DNA of 35,461 nucleotides from an uncultured delta proteobacterium (lineage in GTDB: Bacteria > Myxococcota_A > Polyangia > Haliangiales > Haliangiaceae), in assembly GCA_900696455.1 (NCBI GenBank), contig CAADGB010000491.1, positions 1 to 35,461 on the forward strand, read 5' to 3'. The position numbers and the translations under genes are program-made. Under the pieces are notes generated by a model. The model had not been told where the DNA came from. It saw only the letters and a list, made by a program, of their open reading frames with translations, and did no database searches. Positions 27,501 through 35,461 of the stretch are shown one piece after another (the first letter of the stretch is position 1; every line of letters begins with the position of its first letter).

Positions 27501-30500
27501 CCACTCCTTGCGCATCTCGTAGAGCAGCTCGGCCTTCTCCTTGTCGGTCTTGCCCTCCATCATCGACAGCCACCGCGGCATGTCGGTCTTCTCGACGATG
27601 TTGTAGAGCTCGCGCAGGTCGGCCTCGCTCTTGCCGGTCTCGGCCTCGATCTCGGCCGAGATCGCCATCCACTTGTCGAGGGCGGCCGCCGCCTTCTCCG
27701 GATCGCTGGCCCACTCGCCGGGCTTGACCGCCTGCAGCTCGGCCAGGAGCGACTCGTACTTGGGGTTGGCGGTCTTGTCGGCGCCGACGTACTTGTCGAT
27801 GACGTTGCCGTACTTCTTCTGGACGAACGCGAGCAGCTCCTGCTTGCTCGTCGGCGGCGACATCGCGTCGGCCTCGGGGTTGGGGACCACCACCACCTTG
27901 GGGGACGGCGCCTTGACCTCGCCCTTGGTCTCCTTCTGCTCGGCCTCCAGCGCCTTCTGCTTGGCCTTGAGGGCCTCGATCGCGGCGTAGACCTGCTTCA
28001 GGCCCTCGACCGACAGCGCCTTGTCGATGCCGGCCGGCAGGTCGGGCGCGACCGACTCGATGCCCATCTCCAGGTTGCGCGCGTGGGCGTACATCTGGGA
28101 CAGGTACTGCTCGTAGGCGGCCTTGAGCGTGGGGTCGGCGTTGACCGCCTTGATCGCGCCCTCGATGGGGCCGACGATCGACGCCAGCTCGGGCTGCAGC
28201 GACGGATCGATGCCGCGCACCAGCGGCTTGCCGATGCCGACGTCGTAGGGGATGTGCTCGACCCCGGCGATGTCCATCGCCTCCTGGCCGATGATCTGGA
28301 TCTCGCCCTTCACGCCGTTGGCGTACTCGACGTAGATGCAGACCGAGGTGAAGCCGCCCGGCATCACCTTCGAGGCGTTGGTCGTGACCTCGGCCCCGGT
28401 GGCGGCCTTGCCGGCGTCGGCCAGGGCCTTGACCTGCTCCGCGCTCAGGTACGGCTTGGCGCCCTGACCGTGGAGGTTGTTGATCATCGAGATCTTGAGC
28501 TGGCCCGACGCGATGGCGTCCTGCAGCTTCTGCACCACCTGCGCCATGACCTCGGGCGAGGCCTGGCCGACGACGATGCGGGTGCCGATGGCGTCCCAGA
28601 TGTTCGCGATCGCGCTGTCGACGTCGGTGACCTTGGCGCCGAAGTTGTCGATCGCCCGCTGCAGGCGGTTGGCGGCCGAAACCGGATCCTTGGCCCGGCC
28701 CTGGACCTCGCCCAGCCCGCCCAGCACGTTCTCGAGCAGCGCCTTGGCGTCGCCGAGCGTGGTCGAGTACTTGTCGTAGGCCTGCTGGGTCAGGGCGACC
28801 AGCTTGGGATCGGGCCCCTCCACCGGCACCACGCCCTCGGGCGCGGCCTGGGTGCTGGGGATCGGGCTGCCGGTGTTCTGCGCCACCAGGCCGACCGGCG
28901 AGTGCGCGTCGTGGAAGCCGCCGTAGAGCTCGGCGTAGTTGGCGGGCTTGCCGGGGATGAGGTCGCCGTTCTCGTCGACCGACGTCGACGGGATGGCGTC
29001 GCCGAAGACCTGGGTGAGCGCGGTGATGCCGGCCTGCTTGGCGTGGGCGTGGACCTCGGCCGGCGTCGCCTGCGGGTTGGCCTCGACGAAGGCCTTGGCG
29101 GCCGCGTCGTAGGCGCTGAAGTACTGGGTGGCGCCGAACTGGTTCTGGGCGCCGGCGATGCTGCCGGTCTGCTGGTAGTGCTCGAACAGCGCCGCCTGGG
29201 CCTCGGCCTCGTTCTTGAGCGTCGCGGCGACGTACTGGTCGCGGCTCTGGGTGATGTCGACGTCGGAGTCGAAGGTCTTGGCGTGGTGGACCTCGTGGGC
29301 GAGGATGCCGGCCAGCTCCTGGCCGTTCGACGCCATCGACGGATCGATGTTGATGCGGTTGCCCTGCCGGAACGAGCCGACGCCCGCCTCCATGGTCAGC
29401 TCGACGCCCAGGTCCTGGAGCGCCTTGAGCGCGTCCTGACCGACCTTGGACTTCATCGCCGAGTCCATCATCACCAGGAGCTTGGCGGCCTGGGTCGCCG
29501 TGATCTGGTTGGCGGCGAGCGGGCCGGGCGTGGCGTCGGCGACGACGTTGAGGTTGGCGGTGCCGGGCAGGGCCTTGATCGCGTGCTCGAGCGCGACCGG
29601 ATCGCCGCCGGCGTGGGCCTGCTTGGCGGCCTCGATCTCGGCCTGGGTCTTGGCGTTGGTGTCGACCGGGACCTTCGAATCCGGTCCGGCACCGTCCATG
29701 CCGTCGAGCGGCGTCGACTCGGCGCTGGACGGATCCTTGTCGACGTGGCTGTCGGGATCGACCGGCGTGACCCGGCCGTCGCCGTCCTGGGTCGTGCCCT
29801 TGGTGTCCTTGCTGTCGCCCTTGGTGTCCTGCTGGGTGTCGAGCGGCAGCGTCTTCGACGTCGACTCGCTGACCGTCTCGCTGCCCTTGGACGTCTCGAT
29901 CGTGGTCTCGGCGGTGGCGTCGACCTTGACCGAGCTCGGCCCCTTGTCGACGTCGGCCGTGGTCTTGACCTCGACCTTGGCGTCGCCGTCGGCGGTGGTC
30001 GCCGTGCCGGTGGTCGTCACGTCGGCCTTGGCCTTGGTCGGCCCCTCGGCCTTGGTGTCGGCCTTGCTGATCGGCCCCGACTTCCAGCCCTCGCCCGAGC
30101 TGTAGCCGTCGCGGAGGCCGCGGACCGCGGCCGAGCCCATCGACTTGCCGAACGCCAGCGCGACGTCGGCGCCGCTGCCCTGGTAGGTGTTGGGATCGAT
30201 CGCGGTCGTGAACGCCGCACCCACCGCCTGGTTGATCGCCGAGTTGACGGCCTTGCCGGTGGCGCCCTTGGTGGCGAGCTTCTGCATGCCCGGCATGAGG
30301 TCGCCGAACCCGGTCGAGACCACGGCGGCGCCGGCGCCGGTGAGCGCCGCCTTGCCGACGCGGCCGCCGATGCCCTTGGCGAAGTCGGCCAGGTCGCCCT
30401 TGTACAGATCCTCGTCGAGGAGCGCGTTGATGAGCTCCTCCGTCCCGCTCTCGATCGCCTCCTCCAGCGCCTCCTGGATGATCTTGGCGGCCAGCCCGTT

Positions 30501-33500
30501 GCCGAACTTGCCCGCCAGCTTGGAGATCGCGGCGTCGATCTTGGGGAGCTTGACCACGCCGGCGGCGATCGCCTCGGCCGCCACCTGCGCCAGCTCCTGC
30601 ACCAGCTCCTCGTTCGACATCGAGGCGCCCTTGATGATCATCTTGGCCGACACCCCGGCCAGGCCCGAGATGAGGGCGACCAGCGCGGGCGCGGCGGTGC
30701 CGCCCGAGGCGATCGTGATGACGGCGCCGACCGCGATCGCGACCGCGGTGCCGACCGCGTCGGCGGTGGCGTCCTTGGCCTCGCCGAACTGCTTGACCGA
30801 GCCCTCGACGTAGTCGGCCTGCCCCGACTGCTTGAGGTCGGCCATCATGGCCTCGTCGATCTTCTTCTTGCGCTCCTCGGGCGGCAGCTTGGCCAGCTCG
30901 GGGTCGGCCTCGTACTTGGCCTTGAGCGCCTCGTACTCCTTGACCAGATCGGCGTAGTCCCTGTCGAGCTGCTTGCCCGAGTCGGACCACAGGTCGGTCA
31001 GGCCGTTGGCCAGATCGTGAGGCTCGACGCCGGACGCCTTGAGCTGGGCGTAGCCGACCGGGCCGACGAGCATCATCATGCCGGCCTCGCCGATCCAGCC
31101 CGAGCTCTTGCGCTCGAACTCGTAGTCCTCCTTGGCCCGCTGCAGCATCTCCTCGGGCGTGGTCGGGTTGCCCTTGAGCGACTGCTTGAGATCGTGGCCG
31201 GTGCGGCCCGAGGTCTCGCCGGCGATGTCGTTGTTGAGGGCCTGCAGCGCCGGATCGTCCGGCTTCATGTTGTCGAGGTCGGGGACCGGCAGGCCCTCGG
31301 CCTCGCACTTGGCCTTGAGGTAGGCCTTCTGCAGCGCGAGGACCTCCTCCTTGGACTTGCCCTTGAGCTTCTCCTTGAGCGCGGCGTCGTCGGTGCCGAT
31401 GCCCAGGAAGCCCTCGTTCATGGCGTAGTAGAGGGCGAAGCCGTCCTCCATCTTGCCGGCCTCGGCGATCTGGGCGGCCTTCTTCTGGTCGAGGTCGTCG
31501 AGCTCGTCCTTGCACATCGCCTCGAACGGCGACAGCTCCTTGCCGGTCTTGGGATCGATCTCCTTGGGCCAGTCCTTGCCGTACTTCTCGTTGAACTTGG
31601 CGATGATCGCCTCGCGCTCGTCCTTGTTCTTGCCCTCGAGCGCGGCGTAGAGGGCCTTGCGGTCGGTGCCCAGCCCGTCGGCGGCGGCCGCCATCTTGGC
31701 GGCCTCGGCCGTGATCTTGTCACCGGCGAGGATGGCGGTGGTGACGTCGCCCTCCTTCTCGGTCAGCTCCTCCTTGAGATCGGCCTCGAGCTCGCGACCG
31801 GTGCGCGCCTTGTACGCGTCCTTGAGCTTCTTGCGATCCGCCTCGGTCTCGCACGACTCCAGCGCCTTGTAGAGGGCCTCCTCGTCGGTGCCGCCGATGT
31901 CGGTGCCGACCAGGTCGCCGAGGCCGGGCAGGATCGCGTTGCCGACCGCCTTGCGCATCTCGTCGCGGTCGACGCCGAAGGTGTCGGCCATGCCGTCGGA
32001 GATGTCGGTGAGGAAGCCGCCGCGCATCGCCTTGTCGGCCTCGATCGCCGCGACCTCGCCCTGGTTGACGTTGCCCTCGGCGTCGCCGGACAGCGCCACC
32101 GCCAGGTCCTTGTCCATGCCCGACAGCTCGTCCTCGAGCATCGCGCCCAGCGAGTCGCCGGTCTGCTTCTCGTACTCGGCCGCGACCTGCTTGCGGACCT
32201 CCGGATCCTTGATGTCCTTGAGGGTGGAGAGGACCTTCTCCTTGTCGGTGCCGAGGCCGTCGGCGGCGTTGTGGAGCTGGGCCACCGCCTGCTGCACCGG
32301 ATCGGCCGACATCAGCGCCCGCGCCTCCTTGAGGTCGGTCCCCGACAGCTCGTCCTCGAGGACGCTGTCGAGGTCCTTGCCGTGGCGGCGCTTGTACTCC
32401 GACTTGATGAAGTCGAGCTCCTCGGGCGACTTGCCCTTGAGCGCCGCGAACAGCTTGGCCTCGTCGGTGCCCCAGCGGTGCATCGCGCCCTCGAGCTCGC
32501 TGACCGCGGCCCGCGCCCCCTTCTTCTCGTCCTCCGACAGCTCGCGCTGCGGCCCCTTGTCCTTGTCCTCCTCCGCCCGCGCGTACTCGGCGGTGTCGAC
32601 GCCCTCCTTGGCCATGCCCTCGTCCTCGAGCACCTTCTGCAGCCGCTCGCCGGTCTGCTTCTCGTACTCGGCGATGACCTTCTTCTTCATCTCCGGATCG
32701 GTGATGCCGGCCAGGGTCTGCTTGACCTTCTCCTCGTCGGTGCCCCAGCCCTCGGTCGCGTTCTGCAGCGACGCCACCGCCTGCTGCACCGGGTCCGGTG
32801 ACAGGAGCGCCTTGGCCTCCTTGAGATCGGTGCCCGACATCTCGTCGGCCAGATCCTTGTCGAGCGAGCGCCCGGTCTTCTTCTGGTAGGCCTCCTTGAT
32901 CGCCGCGATCTCCTCCGGCGTCTTGCCCTTGAGCGCGTTGAAGACGGCCTTCTCGTCGGTGCCCCAGCCGTCCATCGCCTTGAACAGCTCGTCGGCGGCG
33001 CCCTTGGTCTTGGCCTCGAACTCCTTCTTCTTGCGCTCCTCCTCGGCCTTCTTCTCCTCCTCCTTCTTCTTCTCGGCGTCGGCCTTGGCCTGCTCCTCGG
33101 CCTCCTTGGCCTTCCGCTCCTCCTCCTCCTTGCGCCGCGCCGCCTCCTCCTCGGCCTTCTTGTCGGCCTCGTACTGCTCGCTCGACTTGGCGCGCTCGGT
33201 CACCGCGCGATCGGCGCCGGCGACGATCGCGGCCCGGTCCTGCTCGCCCTGCTGCTCGAGCGCGACCCGAGCGTCCTCGGCCGCCTTCTTCATGCCGGCC
33301 TTGGTCGCGGCGTCGATCTGCTCGATCTTGGCCTCGCCCTCCGCCACCTTGCGGTTGAGCTCGTCGAGCTGCTTCTTGCCGTCGGCGGCGATGGCGTCGG
33401 TGCGCTTCTTGGCCTCGTGCGCCGCCTTGTCCTGGGCGATCTTGATCTCCTTGTCGATGGCCGCCGCCGTGGCCTTCACCGACTGCTCGATCTCGCCGAC

Positions 33501-35461
33501 GATCTTGTTGGTCTCCTCCTCGAGCTTGGCCAGATCGGCGGCGTTGCCCTTCTCCAGCTTGAGCAACATGTCGTCGCGCTTCTGCTGGATGCCCTTGAGA
33601 CCGTTGGTCTCCATGTCCTTGATCCGCTTCTCGCTGTCGAGCTTGAGCGTGTGGATCTTGAACTTGGCGTCCTCGTTCTTCTTGGCGTGGTCGGCCCTGG
33701 CCTTGTCTTCGAAGGCCTTGACGTCGGCGACCATCTGCTTGCGCTCGGCCTCCATCTTGGCCAGGCCGTCGGCGGCCTTCCTGGCGAGGTCGTCGAGCGA
33801 CTGCTTGAGCTTGGTCTCGAGATCGGCGAGCGCCTTCTCCCCCTTGGCCTTGGTCTCGTCGACGAGCTGCTTCGTCAGCGCCTTGCGCTTGTCGGCCTCG
33901 GCGTGCGCCGCGGCGTCGAGCTGCTTGGCCTTGGCGTTGGCGGCGTTGCGCGCGGCCGCGGCCTGGTTCTGTCCCTGCTGGACGATCGAGCTCTTCTGCG
34001 CCGCGTCCTCGACGCCGGCGGCCTTCTGGTTGGCCTGCGCCGCCAGGGCGCTGGCCTTGCGGTTGCCCTCGGCGCGGGCGGCCGCGGCGTCCTTGTGCCC
34101 CTGCTGGATGACCTTCTGGGCCTCGCCGGCGCCCTGCTTCTCGATCTTGGCGACCTCCTTGGCGGTGGTCGTGCGGGTCTTCTGCTGCTCGGTCTTGCAG
34201 GTCTGCTCGGCCTTCTTCTTGTCGTCGGCGAGCTGCTTGTCGTAGGCCTTCTTCTTCTCGGCGAGCTTCTTGTCGATCTCCTGGTTCTTGGTGGCGAGCT
34301 CCTTGGCGAGCGCGTCCGCCGCCTTCGCCATCTCGACGTCGATCTTCGCCTGCTCGGCCTTGAGCTTGGTGTCCAGCTCGGTCTTCTGCTGGCCGATCCG
34401 GGTGGTCAGCGCCTCCTGCTGGGTCTTGAAGCTGGTCTCGAGCCGAGCCTTCAGCTCGTCGATGCTCTTGGCCTTCTCGACCTTCTTCTTGTCGCCCTGC
34501 CCCTTGGCCTTGTCGGTGGCGACCTTGCCCTTGCCGGCCGCGGTCTGGACCTTCTTGCCGCCCTTGGCCACGGCCCCGGCCGCGCCCTTGGTCGCGACCT
34601 TGCCGACCGCGCCCGTCTTGGCCTCGACCTTGGCCTGGATGCCCTGCTTCTTGAGCGCGGACTCCGCCCGCACCCCCTCGAGGAGCTGCCGGCTCTGCTG
34701 CGGGTTGGCGCGCGCGGCCTCGACCTTGGCGTCGAGCCCCTGCAGCTCGGGCCGGGCCGGATCGCCGCCCTCGGCGCCGGGCGGGCGCAGCGCGGGATCG
34801 ATCATGAGCTGATCGAGCGCCGCGGGGTCGAACAGCAGCTCGTCGTCCCCGAACGGATCGAGCAGCGCGGCGTCGCCGAAGCGCCGCATCGACTCGCGCA
34901 GCTCCGGATCGATCCCGTCGATCGCCGGCGCGCCGGGCGCGCCGGGCGCGTCGGGCTGACCGGGACGGCGCAGCGACGGATCGGTGGCGTCGAGCGGCAC
35001 CTCGCCCGGCGCGCCCGGACGACCCGGGCGCCCGGGCAGCCCCGGACGCGGCCGCAGGTCGGGATCGATGGCGTCGAGCGGCACCTCGCCCGGCGCGCGC
35101 GGTGCGCCCGGACGGCCCGGCATACCCGGCAGCCCCGGCAGCCGACGCGGATCGGGATCGATGGCGTCGAGCGGGAGGTCGCCGAGCTGCGCCGGCGGCG
35201 CGCCAGGGGTCCGCGCCGGCAGGTTCTCGCTGCCGACGGGAGGACGATCGGCCAGCGCCTGCACCACCGCCGGCGCCGCGTCCGCGCCCGCCTGCGCCGC
35301 CGTCCCCGCCGGCGTCTCGGCCAGCGCCTGCACCACCGCCGGCGCCGCGTCCGCACCCGCCTGCGCCGCCGTCCCCGCCGGCGTCTCGGCCAGCGCCTGC
35401 ACCACCGCCGGCGCCGCGTCCGCGCCCGCCTGCGCCGCCGTCCCCGCCGGCGTCTCGGCCA
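24552..35461 (-). CDS. Giant polymorphic-toxin-like protein with annexin repeats, two RelA/SpoT-like domains and an ADA-like C-terminus (5' end outside window)
   Basis: The frame is open for 3635 codons to the right edge, so the true start is outside; numbering here counts from GTG 35405. Order: 23-aa tandem repeats (before ~55); collagen-like Pro/Gly with LDAIDP motifs (~75-175); Lys/Ala/Glu coiled coil (~315-800); seven annexin-like repeats (~795-1415, cores like GWGTDE); hydrophobic Gly/Ala segment (~1547-1590); Thr/Asp/Lys linker (~1780-1915); metallopeptidase-like HEVHH at 2037-2041; RelA/SpoT-like domain 1 (D2271, R2276, E2368, Q2370); helical region; charged linker (~2700-2735); RelA/SpoT-like domain 2 (R2816, G2854-Y2855-R2856, E2871, Q2873); ADA-like domain (~2960-3605) with HSH 2981-2983, HVGE 3392-3395, GH 3457 and STD 3525-3527. 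Secretion and toxicity are inferred from this modular plan and the adjacent gene array; no delivery domain is visible. Confidence 0.85.
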   Translation of the reverse strand, partial: AETPAGTAAQAGADAAPAVVQALAETPAGTAAQAGADAAPAVVQALAETPAGTAAQAGADAAPAVVQALADRPPVGSENLPARTPGAPPAQLGDLPLDAIDPDPRRLPGLPGMPGRPGAPRAPGEVPLDAIDPDLRPRPGLPGRPGRPGAPGEVPLDATDPSLRRPGQPDAPGAPGAPAIDGIDPELRESMRRFGDAALLDPFGDDELLFDPAALDQLMIDPALRPPGAEGGDPARPELQGLDAKVEAARANPQQSRQLLEGVRAESALKKQGIQAKVEAKTGAVGKVATKGAAGAVAKGGKKVQTAAGKGKVATDKAKGQGDKKKVEKAKSIDELKARLETSFKTQQEALTTRIGQQKTELDTKLKAEQAKIDVEMAKAADALAKELATKNQEIDKKLAEKKKAYDKQLADDKKKAEQTCKTEQQKTRTTTAKEVAKIEKQGAGEAQKVIQQGHKDAAAARAEGNRKASALAAQANQKAAGVEDAAQKSSIVQQGQNQAAAARNAANAKAKQLDAAAHAEADKRKALTKQLVDETKAKGEKALADLETKLKQSLDDLARKAADGLAKMEAERKQMVADVKAFEDKARADHAKKNEDAKFKIHTLKLDSEKRIKDMETNGLKGIQQKRDDMLLKLEKGNAADLAKLEEETNKIVGEIEQSVKATAAAIDKEIKIAQDKAAHEAKKRTDAIAADGKKQLDELNRKVAEGEAKIEQIDAATKAGMKKAAEDARVALEQQGEQDRAAIVAGADRAVTERAKSSEQYEADKKAEEEAARRKEEEERKAKEAEEQAKADAEKKKEEEKKAEEERKKKEFEAKTKGAADELFKAMDGWGTDEKAVFNALKGKTPEEIAAIKEAYQKKTGRSLDKDLADEMSGTDLKEAKALLSPDPVQQAVASLQNATEGWGTDEEKVKQTLAGITDPEMKKKVIAEYEKQTGERLQKVLEDEGMAKEGVDTAEYARAEEDKDKGPQRELSEDEKKGARAAVSELEGAMHRWGTDEAKLFAALKGKSPEELDFIKSEYKRRHGKDLDSVLEDELSGTDLKEARALMSADPVQQAVAQLHNAADGLGTDKEKVLSTLKDIKDPEVRKQVAAEYEKQTGDSLGAMLEDELSGMDKDLAVALSGDAEGNVNQGEVAAIEADKAMRGGFLTDISDGMADTFGVDRDEMRKAVGNAILPGLGDLVGTDIGGTDEEALYKALESCETEADRKKLKDAYKARTGRELEADLKEELTEKEGDVTTAILAGDKITAEAAKMAAAADGLGTDRKALYAALEGKNKDEREAIIAKFNEKYGKDWPKEIDPKTGKELSPFEAMCKDELDDLDQKKAAQIAEAGKMEDGFALYYAMNEGFLGIGTDDAALKEKLKGKSKEEVLALQKAYLKAKCEAEGLPVPDLDNMKPDDPALQALNNDIAGETSGRTGHDLKQSLKGNPTTPEEMLQRAKEDYEFERKSSGWIGEAGMMMLVGPVGYAQLKASGVEPHDLANGLTDLWSDSGKQLDRDYADLVKEYEALKAKYEADPELAKLPPEERKKKIDEAMMADLKQSGQADYVEGSVKQFGEAKDATADAVGTAVAIAVGAVITIASGGTAAPALVALISGLAGVSAKMIIKGASMSNEELVQELAQVAAEAIAAGVVKLPKIDAAISKLAGKFGNGLAAKIIQEALEEAIESGTEELINALLDEDLYKGDLADFAKGIGGRVGKAALTGAGAAVVSTGFGDLMPGMQKLATKGATGKAVNSAINQAVGAAFTTAIDPNTYQGSGADVALAFGKSMGSAAVRGLRDGYSSGEGWKSGPISKADTKAEGPTKAKADVTTTGTATTADGDAKVEVKTTADVDKGPSSVKVDATAETTIETSKGSETVSESTSKTLPLDTQQDTKGDSKDTKGTTQDGDGRVTPVDPDSHVDKDPSSAESTPLDGMDGAGPDSKVPVDTNAKTQAEIEAAKQAHAGGDPVALEHAIKALPGTANLNVVADATPGPLAANQITATQAAKLLVMMDSAMKSKVGQDALKALQDLGVELTMEAGVGSFRQGNRINIDPSMASNGQELAGILAHEVHHAKTFDSDVDITQSRDQYVAATLKNEAEAQAALFEHYQQTGSIAGAQNQFGATQYFSAYDAAAKAFVEANPQATPAEVHAHAKQAGITALTQVFGDAIPSTSVDENGDLIPGKPANYAELYGGFHDAHSPVGLVAQNTGSPIPSTQAAPEGVVPVEGPDPKLVALTQQAYDKYSTTLGDAKALLENVLGGLGEVQGRAKDPVSAANRLQRAIDNFGAKVTDVDSAIANIWDAIGTRIVVGQASPEVMAQVVQKLQDAIASGQLKISMINNLHGQGAKPYLSAEQVKALADAGKAATGAEVTTNASKVMPGGFTSVCIYVEYANGVKGEIQIIGQEAMDIAGVEHIPYDVGIGKPLVRGIDPSLQPELASIVGPIEGAIKAVNADPTLKAAYEQYLSQMYAHARNLEMGIESVAPDLPAGIDKALSVEGLKQVYAAIEALKAKQKALEAEQKETKGEVKAPSPKVVVVPNPEADAMSPPTSKQELLAFVQKKYGNVIDKYVGADKTANPKYESLLAELQAVKPGEWASDPEKAAAALDKWMAISAEIEAETGKSEADLRELYNIVEKTDMPRWLSMMEGKTDKEKAELLYEMRKEWRILVRDLMTDDNAKEILYLRDRALSGHRTGPAMQDLLDRNLAKTGGDLDAAYRRIVESAMRSNERVNKGITGSATGIKTEGDAKNDNKSEGEQKTELEDAKKQLVPAPLKGAPTQTSNDIDVLFEQAAEADPILRALTAQIAAETGGQPMFPPGLKGKERTMEKIAADYGGDASRIMDLSRASIVYDNFDSLQKGLAALEGKVEIVRDKNRFEKPTSAGYRDVTLNLRMPNGHIVELQLHLKQIMEVKQGKGHDIYEQVRTIEAKAQKEGRDLTAEEVAQIQKLEAESRALYDAALANAMSPDDDAGGTATRNAQRVAETKAEREKAFAELGVQGETGRHGGTEVHSHFLGVISNEVFAEKYGGWMNLLTEIVKLNESAPQLAHKLNKDGTRVVSRGTAGDALRIATQALEAIQNETHPQIVALKERLAGNPALATELRTLKDRLARGACDTCLAASEETDFNSAYEIRDELIKNKVGGDKAANESREAKAARENAAYFELAVLTVRRLIEDGILLTEQSNSIKKLQDRFVGPDGKGDPGLIARAIAQVIGEIEQDDPERAAFLRKELRVVFLSMGLSAFYGKQDRRWEGFLDQVLTKEQKAELEKQLAGKKGYERTKVLRAFERADNQSKWLVELVNQFGYDQAVSVLRGELDNLRAQLADQQKDGKQGTQAQRRIAELEGYIDELTQPGPDGKPNRFQGMQKTGVVHRSDIVGIDTAGQELYEFTPTGRERFKIMYLALVEAARAKGEVLVFRPHVGEGAINPERGAFWNAFNNRWEGPDGKPIHYERAERNVTAMLKVLLELKEQGLLDPRAVTIRFGHATHTNPEQAALMAELGVIAEANLGSNIATNVVDQATGEEGARGKKTEEDFEDHSFLTLLFNRVQTILSTDGHAVEKTTMGDEYARAHKIIEKFLAGNMTVRVTPEQAAGRGTRKGQWVELSVAELNPDELERFIQAYRQLHAWARQYRETGQRGGSPLAD
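34883..35183 (-). repeat. Degenerate collagen-like Pro/Gly repeats in the giant gene
   Basis: Residues ~75-175 contain PGxPGxPG runs (GLPGMPGRPGAP, GLPGRPGRPGAPG) that alternate with a recurring LDAIDPD/LDATDPS/DGIDPEL motif about every 28-31 residues. The region is likely extended and unstructured or collagen-like, a stalk or flexible leader. Confidence 0.75.
35251..35461 (-). repeat. 69-bp tandem repeats at the visible N-terminal end of the giant gene
   Basis: Three full 69-bp units start at 35251, 35320 and 35389, with a fourth entering at 35458. They are nearly identical (one difference seen: GCGCCC/GCACCC) and encode a 23-residue Ala-rich unit beginning VVQALAETPAGTAAQAG. In-frame unit length means copy number can change without breaking the gene. 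The array continues beyond the window. Confidence 0.92.

Noticed and set aside
27226-31515. Minus-strand out-of-frame opening of 1429 codons
   Set aside because: It is an Arg/Gly-rich alternate frame of the giant gene. It is useful only as a sign of high GC3 in that part.
27420-32801. Plus-strand open frame of 1793 codons
   Set aside because: It is antisense to the giant gene, composed of Leu/Asp/Gly/Arg/Val/His shadow sequence with no recognisable domain, and produced by extreme GC3 of the real frame.
35251-35461. Tandem repeats considered as a CRISPR array
   Set aside because: Units are contiguous without spacers, in frame and coding; no cas genes.
24552-35461. DUF4157-type or RHS/YD-repeat polymorphic toxin
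   Set aside because: I see no YD repeats and no clear DUF4157 motif in the visible part; only the HEVHH domain is peptidase-like. The delivery type is left open.

Overview
The window is very GC-rich, with dense coding and many 4-nt start/stop overlaps. Its gene set is a GroESL operon, PilZ-receiver fusions in a chemosensory operon, a beta-propeller di-haem cytochrome and a giant multidomain protein with annexin-like repeats. This suggests a large-genome soil or marine Myxococcota (Polyangia/Haliangia-like). That placement is an inference from gene content, not from a phylogenetic marker.

Layout. (1) 1-1551, minus: groES-groEL, with groEL cut by the left edge. A good sigma70-type promoter and a degenerate CIRCE-like inverted repeat lie upstream. 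(2) 1791-3447, plus: a kynureninase-like PLP enzyme and a small unknown protein, followed by three sets of GC-rich hairpins. (3) 3611-6337, minus: an exported beta-propeller/di-haem c-type cytochrome. (4) 6663-15857, plus: a complete chemosensory operon in the order PilZ-REC, PilZ-REC-REC, HPt-REC, CheW, CheW-like, MCP, CheA-REC, CheB, CheR. There is no stand-alone cheY, but a strong internal ribosome site could release a CheY-like receiver from the PilZ-REC-REC gene. (5) 15955-24502, minus: an island of about 13 small and medium genes. It is dominated by three paralogous families: zinc-ribbon/pentapeptide proteins (three copies), a ~190-aa family (three copies) and a ~215-aa family (two copies). 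(6) 24552-35461, minus: one open frame of at least 3635 codons that runs off the right edge.

The most interesting unit is (6)+(5). The giant protein reads, N to C: 23-aa tandem repeats, a collagen-like Pro/Gly stretch, ~480 residues of Lys/Ala/Glu coiled coil, seven annexin-like repeats, a hydrophobic Gly/Ala segment, a low-complexity Thr/Asp/Lys linker, an HExxH metallopeptidase-like domain, a first RelA/SpoT-like domain, a helical region, a charged linker, a second RelA/SpoT-like domain, and a C-terminal adenosine-deaminase-superfamily domain of ~650 residues. DNA composition changes near 27.2 kb, at the charged linker before the last two domains, as expected for an exchangeable toxin tail. 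The same-strand island downstream, with its repeated families, resembles the immunity arrays found behind polymorphic toxins. My working model is a polymorphic toxin whose warheads would act on adenine or guanine nucleotides, followed by duplicated immunity or accessory genes. Domain calls come from motifs read by eye. The toxin/immunity relationship is inference.
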